From contig OX638370.1 in assembly GCA_951812925.1 (NCBI GenBank), positions 96,486,897 to 96,550,896 of the forward strand: a stretch of DNA of 64,000 nt. Direction: 5' to 3'. The position numbers and the translations under genes are program-made. Of this stretch, positions 23,501-34,210 are shown piece after piece (positions within the stretch are counted from its first letter, which is position 1; the number at the start of each line of letters is the position of its first letter). The notes under the pieces are model-generated. The model saw only the letters and a list, made by a program, of their open reading frames with translations. It was not told the DNA's origin and ran no database searches. Source of the stretch: Calliopum simillimum (Eukaryota > Arthropoda > Insecta > Diptera > Lauxaniidae).

Positions 23501-26500
23501 GCAACCGTTTAGGGAATATTCAAAAAAATAGAGTTATCTGACGGTTACTTTTTTATTAATGCAAATCAATACTATTTGTAGAACCTGCAATTCTTTACAA
23601 AAGAATTCCAATACTTTTTATCGTTCGACTCACTGCTTTCATCAAAAATCCTCCTTAATCAAAAGTCATTGAAATCACACGGATTTCGGAATAGGCCCCC
23701 CCAGGTGCAATTGTTTTCATGGCAATTTTTATTTTCATTATTTTTATCCACAATATTGCTAAAATTTTTCTGTATAACTCATGTATGAAAAGGGTCAATA
23801 ATGTTAATGTCTATTAAAAATATTATTTTTCTTTATAAAAAGTATTTTGCTTTTAAGTGCAAATGTTCTCCATTGTTTTGGGATCAAAAATCAAAATAAA
23901 AATAACATATTTATCTTGTATTTCAAATTAGCAAACACGTAAGCCATGCATTAATCTTATCTTTATGAACTTAAGTAGTTCGGAGTAAAGTTTACATTTA
24001 TTAAAGGTATATTTAAATAAATAAAATTGCTAATTCACTGGGCGATTTAATCATAGATAAACATTTTATTCGGTTAATAAAATTTTAAAATTGATTTTCG
24101 CCTAACTTAATGTACTTGACTTATCAATATGTATTTTGAGGTTATGCCATATTTCGCTTACATTTGCTTAGTTTAATCTCTTTGGGTAAAATTATCTGAT
24201 AGGATTCTTTGGTGTAGGTCGGCGTTTGAGATGATGTCTTCATAGTAGACTTGTGGTTATAAGCTCAAGCATTTCCTTACAAATATTGTCGAAACTGTTG
24301 TATAGATGATCTATATGAAGTCATTCCTCGAATACTTTAGAATTTGTCTTTGGCAAGTCCCATGTTCTATTTTGCTTTTCCTATCTGAACTATTTTGCAG
24401 CAAAATTCTTATTATTTAGAGCATCTAAAAGTAGTCATTTTAGTCTTTTTTGAAATTTCCGAGGTGGTAAACTGCTCTAAAAATATATGGTTCTTTGTCA
24501 AAGATTCTTAAAACCATCCAAACTGTACGATTTTCACTGAACCAAGCTAGTAAATATTATAGAAAATCTATATATCTGAATAGTAAATAGGTAACTTTTT
24601 GTCAGTAAACTTGAGATTCTATAAGTTCTCATTAAAGTTACATCAGATTTCTATTTTCACCTTATCTAGGGCTTTAACTCTTCTGTTGTCAATGCATAAA
24701 GCAGCCAAATTATTTTGAGTGAAAATCTTACCGATATATTTGGAGTTTGACAAAATACAAGTGAAAATACACCAGTCTCCAAAATTCTTATCGAATTTGT
24801 CCATAAACCCCTTTGAGGATTTATTTCAAACTTGCTCTACATCCTCATCTAACTCTATTCTACAGAATTGCAAAACATACAGTATACTAAATTAGTGTAT
24901 CTTCAGAGTGAAGAAGTCTTCGGCTGGAAATGAGGAGAAAATTCAGTAGTAGGTTCAATCAGGAGACCAGATTTAAAATCAAAAGTCTCAAAAAAATGAG
25001 TAGATTTGGCTGCTTTATATATACATACATTATCATGAATAAACATTCTCGAGAATTTTATTTTCTCATGCTGCAATGGGGTCTGAGAAAAAATGCCCGA
25101 GAATATTTATTTATGATAAGATCCTGAAATAGAGAATCGGTGAAAATAAGCAGTACTGGTAGCCGCAAGATTTGGTAGCAAATATTGTTGTTAACAAACC
25201 CTCTGATCTAAATTTCACTAATGATAAAACCTATGATTTTCTGACAAAACCTTCATTGGCTTTTCGATTGTTAATGGAATGTCAGGAATGTTCTAGATTA
25301 CTTTCAAATAAAGTGACAGATTTGAAAACAACTTAAGAGATGGAATTACTGAACTAATATTACGATTACACGAAATGCATTTTTGATTACAATATAACTC
25401 AGAGATCGAAATTTTAAAAAGCAAGGTCGATTATTTGCAGAACTAAGTTTCATAGCAATATGATGAAGATGTTTGTATTGACTTTTTAAGACATGTTAAT
25501 TCTATTTTCATTGCATTTTAAACCGATTTTACTTACAGAGGAAGAAATCTACGAAGATTTAGATGATCCACTCGAACATGAATTCCTTTCGTATGAAGAC
25601 CTTTGCACAGTTGCCGTTAAGCACTCTGTGGAAGCAACTAAAAAGTTGAGAAACATACAAAACCGAATTAATCCCGGTGGCAGTGAAATTTATCCGTAAA
25701 TATATTATCTATACAAAAGTAAAGAACTGATTTCAAAAATCTACTAATTTATTCGTTCGCGCAGCACACTTATGGGAGGGCCCTTTGGTTTCGCACTTAT
25801 GCCCGCCGGCAATCCATTGGCCGTACACTTAATTATGTTTACCAGAGTGCTTAAAAATCAAGCAACGCCGGATATATATGAAAAATTTGGTAAGCGCGCT
25901 GATAACTGCGAAATTATTGGCACCTATGCACAAACTGAATTGGGACATGGTACCTTCTTGCGTGGACTCGAAACGAGGGCTGACTATGATCGCAAGACTG
26001 ATGAATTTGTTCTGAATACTCCAACGCTGACATCATATAAATGGTGGCCAGGAGGATGTAAGTAAAAGAATACTTTGAGTTAAGTCAAATGAAATGATAT
26101 CTGAATTCTACTTTCTCCCTGTCTCTCTCAAGTGGGTCAAACTGCCAACTATTGCATTGTTGTTGCGCAACTCTTCATTGACAACGAACCAAAAGGTGTC
26201 CAACTTTTCGTGCTACAAGTACGTGATGAAGAAACCCATATGCCATTGCCTGGCATTGATATCGGTGAAATTGGTAAAAAAATCGGAATGCCAGGGGTGA
26301 ATAATGGTTATTTGGGCTTGAAAAATGTGCGCATACCACGCACTAATATGATGATGAAGAATGCTAAAGTACTCGCGGATGGTACTTTTGTTAAAAGTCC
26401 TGTATCACAATTGAATTATTTCCCCATGGTATATGTGCGCTGTATGGTTGCTTTGGCCAATTCATTTATGTTGATACAAGCGGCCACAATAACAACACGT

Positions 26501-29500
26501 TATTCCGCTGCTCGCCGGCAGAGTCCAATCAATCCAGAGTGAGTAATGATATTTCGGGGTATGAGATTGGTAATTTTCAAGTTTTTTCTTTTAATTTTTT
26601 GCAGCGATCCTGAGCCACAAGTAATTGACCATGTAACGCAACAAATGAAAGTATTTCCAGAAATTGCCACAGGTATTGCTTACATGATGGCTGCTCGTTA
26701 TCTCTATAAAATGTACAATGAAACAGCTATCGCCATTAACAACAACGACTACTCACGTCTGCCTGAATTACACGCGCTGGCCTGTACGCTCAAGGCTTCC
26801 TGTTCATATGACTCTACTTTTGGCATTGAACGTTTGCGTCTCTCTTGTGGTGGTCATGGTTACTTGACAGCCGCCAATTTGGGTAACCTTTTCACAGTTG
26901 CCACTGCTGCCTGCACCTATGAAGGTGAGAATTCTGTGCTTTATTTGCAAGTGGGAAAAATTCTACTGAAAACATGGGCGGATGTATTGGCTGGTAAGCA
27001 ATTGATGCCAACAATGTCATATCTAAGTGAGTGTGGCGCATGGCAGTCATTCCCTAAGTGGACTGGCATGTGGCAACATTTAGTGCAAGCACTGCAGTAT
27101 ACAACGACAAAGTGAGTTGAAAAATGGGTTTTTTTATCAAGTCTTTCAATAAAATCAATAAAATTTTAGCAAAACTCGTATTGCATTCAAGAGCTATAAT
27201 GAGCGTTTAAAACAAGGCGCAACCGAACCAGAGGCTGTTAACAATACAGGCATAGAATTAACACAGGCCGCTGAGGTAATACCCAAACACTAAGAAATTA
27301 ATCAGCTCTGTTAAGTGATTCATGTAGTTTCAATTACTTTTCATTTCGAAGGCTTTTTAATGTAAACGGTGAGTCGCTCGATTAAAAGCATCACAATCTT
27401 TTTTGCGAAGAGTCATATGCTCTATAATTCTTTGGCAGAAACTAAAAACTGCTTAAGTCGACTTAAGCAAAATAGGTTTGAACTCAATTTTATAATAGTT
27501 CCAGGTAAAATCTCTATTTTGTTTTTGGATATTATTTAGATCTAACAAAACGCTCAAAACCGAAAGTAGAATTGCACCCATGACTAATGGAAAACGGAGC
27601 TCAAACTTATTTTGCTTAAGTCGACTTAAGCAGTTTTTCCTTCCTGCCACACGGTGGTTTTTAAAAAATTTTAACTTTTTGAAATACCACCCTTGATTTT
27701 TTTCAGGGATAATGTTGGGGGACCCTTCTAGTATCTAAATCCGCAATCCGCGAAATCGGACGTCCAGCCGTTTTTTTTTTTTCGACCTTTTAGTTTTTTT
27801 AACGATTTTTGAGTATATCTCGGTGTGTATATACATGTTATGTACACATATATATGTATATACGTACATATGTATAATTTTATATGTATATATGTGTAAT
27901 ATATACATATGGATATATATATACATACATACATACATACATACATATAAAAGGTATCATTTCCGCACCATTTTTTTTTTTAAAAATCGGTTTTTTCGTA
28001 TTTAAGAAAAACACAAACAAAAACCGGAAACGAAAGTAATCACTTCAAATGTGATTTTTGATGCTTAATCCGATTCCGGTATTAGAATTGCTCTATTACG
28101 TCTGGACTTTGAGATATCCTTACATATATGTTTAAAGGATACCATTTTTTTTCCTATTTTTGAAGTTATATAACAAGATAAGGTAATATTATGCCGTAAA
28201 ATCTGGTATGACAGTTAATAGCCCTAGTTTTTTCCTTGAAAACTCAATCAAACCGATAACGATATCTTTTTTTTTTGTCGGAGATATCTTTGCCTAAAAA
28301 GTTAAAAAAGTGCAAAAACACGATTTTTGGCTATATTGGATGTTATATGCAGGACACACAAAATTTTTTTGGGAATTTCTATCACCAGAAACATTTGGTA
28401 CTTTCTTTTGGCTTTAAATTGAGCTATCAAATGTTCATCTGCAATATTTTTCTGCGAAGTTATGTTAACTTTAAAATCACACCATGAAACTTAAAGCGAA
28501 AAATCTCGGTTTTCGGCTATATTTGAGGTTGTATACAGTACGGACGAAATTTGTCTGCTCTTTTTTAATAACCGAAGCATTTAAAACCATTCTTTATCTT
28601 CAAAATGAGCTATTAAGTGGTCTGTTGTAATTGTTCTGTAGAAAGTAATGACTATTTTAAGACGACATGTTGCAGGAATATAAGGAATACTCGTACACTG
28701 TGAGTTTGCACTCCATAATGTAATTTTTAAATGGTCATAACTTTGTGGAAAACAATCACAAGAGACCTCTTGATAGCTTATTTTGAAGATAAAGAATGGT
28801 TTTAAATGCTTCGGTTAGTAAAAAAGAGCAGACAAATTTCGTCCGTACTGTATACAACCTCAAATATAGCCGAAAACCGAGATTTTTCGCTTTAAGTTTC
28901 ATGGTGTGATTTTAAAGTTAACATAACTTCGCAGAAAAATACTGCAGATGAACATTTGATAGCTCAATTTAAAGCCAAAAAAAAGTACCAAATGTTTCTG
29001 GTGATAGAAATTCCCAAAAAAATTTTGTGTGTCCTGCATATAACATCCAATATAGCCAAAAATCGTGTTTTTGCACTTTTTTAACTTTTTAGGCAAAGAT
29101 ATCTCCGACAAAAAAAAAAAGATATCGTTATCGGTTTGATTGAGTTTTCAAGGAAAAAACTAGGGCTATTAACTGTCATACCAGATTTTACGGCATAATA
29201 TTACCTTATCTTGTTATATAACTTCAAAAATAGGAAAAAAAAATGGTATCCTTTAAGCATATATGTAAGGATATCTCAAAGTCCAGACGTAATAGAGCAA
29301 TTCTAATACCGGAATCGGATTAAGCATCAAAAATCACATTTGAAGTGATTACTTTCGTTTCCGGTTTTTGTTTGTGTTTTTCTTAAATACGAAAAAACCG
29401 ATTTTTTAAAAAATAAATGGTGCGGAAATGATACCTTTTATATGTATGTATGTATGTATGTATGTATATATATATCCATATATATATATTACACATATAT

Positions 29501-30853
29501 ACATATACAATTATATATATGTACGTATATACATATATATGTGTACATAACATGTATATACACACCGAGATATACTCAAAAATCGTTAAAAAAACTAAAA
29601 GGTCGAAAAAAAAAAAACGGCTGGACGTTCGATTTCGCGGATTGCGGATTTAGATACTAGAAGGGTCCCCCAACATTATCCCTGAGAAAAATCGCGGGTG
29701 GTATTTCAAAAAGTTAAAATTTTTTAAAAACCACCGTGGCCACAGAAACAATACTGATTTATGTGTTCGAAAAAATTACCGTTTAAAAAATATTTTTAAA
29801 AACTGCAAAACGTCAGCAAATTCGTTTTTATGTGATTCTCTACAAAAAAGATTCCCATACATTTTATCTTGCATCTCACCGTTTTCATGAAAAGTAATTG
29901 AAATCACACGAAATATGCAACAGAACTGAATGTTGCTTTACAAACTGGTTTTTTGCGTAATCCGTGTGGTTTTAATTAGTTTTCATTTCAATTACTTTTC
30001 ATTTAGAAGACTTTTTACTTAAAATTAAAAAGTATGAGAATCTTTTTTGTGGATAATTACAGGTTCTACAAATAATATTGATTTGTATTTACGGAAAGTA
30101 GCCTTTCGGAAATATTCGATAAAATAGAATTTTTCGACTTTTTGCGGTTTTTTAAGAAAATTTTCCAAACTTTTACTTTATCGATTATGTAAATCAATAT
30201 TATTTGTAGAACCTGCAAATCTCCATAAAAGATTTTTATACTTTTAATCGTTCCATTCACCGTTTTCATCAAAAAGCCTCCTAAACGAAAAGTAATTGAA
30301 ACCACATGGATTTCGGAGTAGGCCTGAAAATATATTTATGAATTTCTTTTAAACAAACCAACAGCTTCATGGACTCGCCTTTGTCGCACAAACCTTTTTG
30401 CTTGAGGTGACAGGCCCTGGCGCTGCAGAGCGTTCGCCTAAGCTCAATAAAGTACTGGAAAATCTTTTGGAATTATATTTGGTACATACAGTGCTGCGTC
30501 GCATGAATGATATTTTAAGAGTAAGAAAGCTTTTTTCAAAAGAAATCTTTATTTTTCAGCTAATTTGTACTGATTTTTTGTTTCGTTTATAGTTTATCAA
30601 CCTCACCGACGCTGATTTGACAAAACTACAAAGGAGATTAGAGCAAGTGCTGCAAAAAATACGCCCAGATGCTGTTGCTATCTGTGATGGTTTTGATTTT
30701 CATGATCGCGTTCTGGCCTCTGTACTCGGTTCTTATGATGGCAACGTTTACGAACGCATTTTCGAATCGGCCAAGAAGTCACCGTTGAATAAACAACCTG
30801 TACCGAAATCATTTAATCAGTATTTGAAACCTTTCATGAAATCTAATATGTAA
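20532..30853 (+). CDS. Acox: Peroxisomal acyl-CoA oxidase B (complete, 8 exons, 672 aa)
   Basis: Exons: 20532-20664, 25539-25695, 25765-26057, 26133-26538, 26605-27111, 27170-27275, 30365-30520 and 30593-30853; they sum to 2019 nt in frame. The 672-aa length fits the acyl-CoA oxidase family. Exon 1 starts [13 protein letters not shown], with an N-terminal helical domain. Next come the FAD-binding/beta domain ([18 protein letters not shown]), [20 protein letters not shown] and TYEGEN. Glu436 is the expected catalytic base. The C-terminal ACOX domain contains [15 protein letters not shown]. The tail MKSNM is only weakly PTS1-like, so peroxisomal targeting is inferred from the family. Exon lengths 2-7 and all phases equal those of Acox A, so the two are tandem duplicates. 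Introns 1 (4.9 kb) and 6 (3.1 kb) are enlarged by repeats, including a 2.1 kb near-perfect hairpin in intron 6. No stop or frameshift is seen. Confidence 0.95.
20665..21675. other. Start of Acox B intron 1, no recognised feature
   Basis: AT-rich intronic DNA. No gene or element ends recognised. Confidence 0.4.
21676..22582 (-). mobile_element. Helitron-like (DINE/HINE-type) repeat in Acox B intron 1
   Basis: Read on the minus strand it starts TATACCATACACC (near 22581), carries the shared GCCATGTCCG block near 22450 and then several roughly 140-bp internal repeats with CTCCCATATAAGC. It ends with the hairpin TTTGGCC-AA-GCCAAA followed by CTAG (21676-21679) next to T. This 3' structure (a small GC-rich hairpin about a dozen bases before CTAG) is typical of Helitron/Helentron elements. 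Confidence 0.72.
22627..23710. repeat. Hairpin element in Acox B intron 1, right arm replaced
   Basis: The ends TTGCACCTGGGG and CCCCAGGTGCAA are inverted. The arms pair well between about 22755-22915 and 23210-23365 (for example GGCTTTGGCGGCCATTTTA against TAAAATGGCCGTCAAAGCC). The outer ~115 bp of the right arm is missing, and its place is taken by a MITE (23366-23697). Confidence 0.65.
23366..23697. repeat. MITE with GTAATCCGTGTGGTTTCAAT ends
   Basis: About 330 bp. The left end reads CAGGCATGTTTCGTAATCCGTG, and the right end is its inverse with mismatches. Related copies are at 27303-29928 (interrupted) and 29945-30326. The subterminal parts share a GATGAAAATGGTAAGTC / GACTCACTGCTTTCATC inverted pair. 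Confidence 0.75.
23711..25538. other. Acox B intron 1, unique AT-rich part
   Basis: No gene, element end or repeat recognised in this stretch before exon 2. Confidence 0.4.
27446..27636. repeat. Small element bounded by a 20-bp perfect palindrome at each end
   Basis: TGCTTAAGTCGACTTAAGCA, itself a perfect palindrome, occurs at 27450-27469 and at 27613-27632. The adjoining inner sequences (AAAATAGGTTTGA and TCAAACTTATTTT) are inverted, so the whole 190 bp is an inverted-repeat element with cruciform-capable ends. Confidence 0.75.
27652..29736. repeat. 2.1 kb near-perfect hairpin element in Acox B intron 6
   Basis: Two arms of about 1.0 kb are inverted copies with very few differences, ends CGGTGGTTTTTAAAAAATTTT and its complement. 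Each arm includes an (ATGT/ACAT)n microsatellite. The flanks CTGCCACA (27644-27651) and TGGCCACA (29737-29744) agree in 6 of 8 positions, consistent with an 8-bp target duplication that has diverged. The small open frames in the microsatellites are artefacts. It is transcribed with Acox B and would fold into a long double strand. Confidence 0.85.
29945..30326. repeat. Second MITE of the GTGTGGTTTCAAT family, next to exon 7
   Basis: A complete copy with ends CTGGTTTTTTGCGTAATCCGTG and the inverse of CAGGCCTACTCCGAAATCCATG. It lies about 15 bp from the split copy and ends 38 bp before Acox B exon 7, so it overlaps the zone where the branch point of intron 6 should be. Confidence 0.72.
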
Positions 30854-30990
30854 AAATTATTATTATAATTGGGTGTTAAGGCTTATGTTACATATCGTAT
30901 TAGTCGTATTAATTTTATATATATGCAATATATATGTATGTTAGTTATTAAATTATGGTATTCCTTCCAGGTTGTGCAATTGGTTGTGTA

Positions 30991-30996
30991 AATAAA
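30991..30996 (+). promoter_or_regulatory. Poly(A) signal of Acox B
   Basis: AATAAA lies about 138 bp after the stop codon, within TGTAAATAAAATATTTG. Confidence 0.55.
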
Positions 30997-31159
30997 ATAT
31001 TTGTATAGATCTTTTTGGGAATTAATTTCTTTTTAAATGTATATATGACTAGCATTTCATTTGCGATGCTACACCTTCTCCTATATGTAGGGAGTCTCGG
31101 TGAAACAAAATTTTTTTCCACTAAAATATTGTAAAAAGTCATGAAACGCGAAGAAAAGA

Positions 31160-31800
31160 TCTTATAAATCGATTATAGTCCAAAAATGTTGAAAAACATT
31201 TAAAAAACTTAAAGTCCAAATATATCGCAAAACCTTCAAATATATTGAAGAACTCGGTTTCAGTCGAAAAATATTAAAATATATCGAAGAAATTGGAAAA
31301 AGACAAATATATCGAAAAACTTCTAAAATATCTAAAAAAGTCCAAAAGTATCGAAAAACATATTGGTAAAGGTCCAAAAATATCGCAAAATATTGCTAGA
31401 AGTCTAATAGATTCGAAAAACATCTAAAATATCAGCAAAAGCTCAAAAGTATTGAAAAATATTGAAACACAACGAAGAAATCGGTAAATGTAAAAAAGTA
31501 TCGAAAAATATCTTAAATATCGGTAAAAGTCAAAAAGAATCGAAATATGCATACATAAAAAAATGAGTAAAAGTTGAATGTATCGAAATATATCGGTCGA
31601 GTACCAAAAGTATAGAAAAATATTTAAATACGTCAAAAAAATCGGTAAAAGTCCAAAATTATCAAAAAATATCTACATAATTCTCGGTAAGAGCCCAAAA
31701 GTATCAAAAAATAATGAAATTCATTGAAGAAATCGGTAATAATCTAAAAGTATCGAAAAATATGGAAATACATCGAAGACATTGATTAAAGTCCACCACA
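31160..31800 (-). repeat. Minisatellite (ACCGATAT...TTTTTCGATA type), minus orientation
   Basis: Degenerate tandem repeats of about 60-65 bp contain ATCGGTAAAAGTCCAAAA and ATCGAAAAACATCTAAAATA. Read on the minus strand they match the larger array at 44950-46690. The low-complexity F/Y/I-rich open frames here are products of the repeat. Confidence 0.8.
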
Positions 31801-32185
31801 GTTGTTTATTCTTCGCTATAACTATGAAACCTTCAGGTGACCTTCGGGAACCTTAAGGTATCCCAGAAAACTATCAGTTAGAGCTTGTTGATAGTCCGCA
31901 GTAGATGTTTTCTTCAAGTATACCTAGATATTTTTCGTTTTGACTATGAAGCCTTCGGGTGACCATCGGGTTTCCCAGAAAACTTTCAGGTAGGGCTTGT
32001 TGATAGTCCGCTGTAGATGTTTTTCTTCATTTATACCCAGATTTTCTTCGTTTTGAATATGAAGCCTTCGGGTGACCTTGGGGAACTTTTGGGTTTGCCA
32101 GAAAACTATCAATTAAGGATAGTTGATGGTGCGGCATAGTGATTTTTCGGCTAGTATACCTAGATATTCTTCGTTTAGTAGTTTA
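31800..32185 (+). repeat. Tandem array of a ~113-bp unit (GAAGCCTTCGGGTGACC)
   Basis: Three units, each with TATGAAGCCTTCGGGTGACC, CCAGAAAACTATCA, GTTGATAGTCCG and ATACCTAGATATTCTTCGTTTTGA. The same unit returns at 33897-34075 and at 59000-59645, with a single diverged unit near 42225-42300. Confidence 0.8.
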
Positions 32186-32299
32186 AGTTCCATGTTTAGT
32201 AGTTTTTTTCTCTTATCCTGATCGTCATAATTTTCTAAGTTGAAAAATGCATAGAAGTTTTGTATTCTTGCAAGTAATGACTAAAAGTTCATAAAATTG

Positions 32300-34075
32300 G
32301 TATAATTTTCATATAGTCAACATAAAATATTTAAAAAAAATAATATCATGCCATGATAAGTTCCTAATAACTTTTAATATTTTGGTCATGATAGACCTTT
32401 TGATATTATACTTTCTCTAACCATACAAAAATCCGAAATCGGTTAAAAAATAATTGAGCTACAAAATTTTAAGGACACAAAGTGTTTTTTTAGGACAACT
32501 GATGATTTTGAGTATGTATTATAATTTATAAGTATAGGCGAATTAATTTATCCACGAGGCCTTCAATATCAACTAGGTCTCTGCAAAAGTGTATTCAATT
32601 TTTTTGGATTTTGTAGCATTGTGTACGAGTAATTCGTTTTTTTTCCTCTTGTATAATTTTGTGCTTTGTAAGCATCAGATAATGACCTACATAAATGTTT
32701 GACCTTGCAAACAATTATCTGTTCCTGTATGGCATCACTTCCTTATGTTTATATATAAATGAAATTTTTTATAACAACTACCTTTATTTCGTACTGGAAA
32801 ATCCGACCACAACAAAAATTGATAAGCGAAATTTGCATTACGTTCTTATCAATTTCAAGATATTTTCATATTTTTTTTATTCATATGCACATTAGAGTGA
32901 CACAAAAAATCAAAAGGCGTCGGAATATTTGGGGAGCTCAGCTAAAATGTTATAATTGGTATCTTATAAGACATATGAAACAAATTTCAGACCTTAAAGT
33001 GAAGATTTAAAAAAAAATATAAGGGAACAGCTTTTTTACTTCTTCAAAATAAACTACCGACATTAGATATTCACTTAAAGGTATTAAATTTGTTTCAAAT
33101 GCTTTATAGTATGTCAAAGAAAAATTTCAGTTGACGGCCCAAAATATTTGGATACCTTCGGTATTTTAGTGACACTCCCATGTGCATATGAGAGCCATGA
33201 TGCCTTCGGTTGACCTTCGCGAACCTTCGGGTTGACCAGAAAACTATTAATTAACCCCTTGAGACCGAAGCCTAGACCATTGTAGATATTGAAAAATGAA
33301 CTTCGGATTAAGTTTTCTAGTGATTAAATTAAGAAAAAAAAGTAGGTCCGGAAAATCCCCTTATAACCGGAAATGGTGCAGTCATATTACACAGTGTAGC
33401 AAAAAAAATCCAAGAAAATTTTTGAATACTATTCCAGAAAGTACATGATGTTACTAGTAAATCCCTATCTGTATTTCGCTAGTTTGGCTCCAGGTCAAAT
33501 TTTATAGTACAATAAAAATTGCTTCAAAACTGCTTTTTCAAAGTTGCCACGACTATAAGTCGTAAACCGTTTGAGATTTTGCTTTGCAATCTTCAACAAA
33601 GTTGTAGATATAGACTAAAAGAAAGAAATGGTTCAAAAAACGGACCCAAAAAATTGAGTTTTCGTTCTTAAAATCAGAAATTGCCGAAAAATTTGACTAT
33701 TTTTTGTCGTAGCTGTAAAACCGTTCCGTGTTTTGCCAAAAAATTTAAACAAAATTTTAGCCAAGACTTAACTGAACAACTCTCTAAAGCATGTCAATAG
33801 CATACGAGTACTCCTTGATACTGATTTTAATTAAAATATTGATGTATCCAAAAATGCTTGGGGTCCTATGTGACCCCATCGGTCTCAAGGGGTTAAGGCA
33901 GTTGATAGTTCACCATAGATTTATTTCCTCTAATGTACATAAATATCCTTCGTTTTTACTATGAAGACTACGAGCGACCTTCGGGTTTCTCAAAAAATAA
34001 TCAGTTAAAGCTAGTTGATAGTTTGTCATAGATGCTTACCCTTTATTATATCTGGACTTTCTTCGTTTTGACTAC
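32300..34075 (+). repeat. Dispersed repeat B, copy 1 (interrupted by a piggyBac MITE)
   Basis: This shares long stretches, in the same order, with 41430-43292 and 57271-61020. Examples are the phrases TAATATTTTGGTCATG, GCATCAGATAATGACCT, AATTATCTGTTCCTGTATGG and TGAAGATTTA, followed by the ~113-bp CTTCGG units. No transposase or terminal repeat was identified, so its class is open. The MITE at 33255-33892 interrupts it. Confidence 0.7.
33255..33892 (-). mobile_element. piggyBac-derived MITE with TTAA duplication
   Basis: TTAA lies on both sides (33251-33254, 33893-33896). Read on the minus strand, its ends match both ends of the defective piggyBac element at 17853-19498: one end has CCCCTTGAGACCGATGGGGTC and TGGGGTC-N6-GACCCCA (33859-33878), the other CCCCTTGAGACCGAAGCCTAG. 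The interior has no transposase. It sits in a CTTCGG-type repeat unit whose uninterrupted form, with a single TTAA, is seen at 59290-59293. Confidence 0.9.
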
Positions 34076-34210
34076 TACTAAAAGTAAATTTTACTGGTTA
34101 CTGCAAAAAATATCAGAAAGCAGTAAATTTTACTGATATTGCAATTTCACAAAGAAAAAGTAGCGGAATTGTGTTTTCTTCTCAAAATTCCTACCATTCT
34201 CAGTGACGAG

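Larger units (their letters stand above)
27303..29928. repeat. MITE of the GTGTGGTTTCAAT family, split by two insertions
   Basis: The left part (27303-27445, with AGTTTCAATTACTTTTCATTT) and right part (about 29745-29928, with AAAAGTAATTGAAATCACACG) form the ends of a copy like 23366-23697. Between them lie a small palindromic element (27446-27636) and a 2.1 kb hairpin (27652-29736). Confidence 0.7.

Noticed and set aside
27728..29660. Several 60-72 aa open frames rich in Tyr, Ile and Cys in both arms of the hairpin
   Set aside because: They translate the (ATGT)n microsatellite and occur mirrored in both arms; no start or family support.
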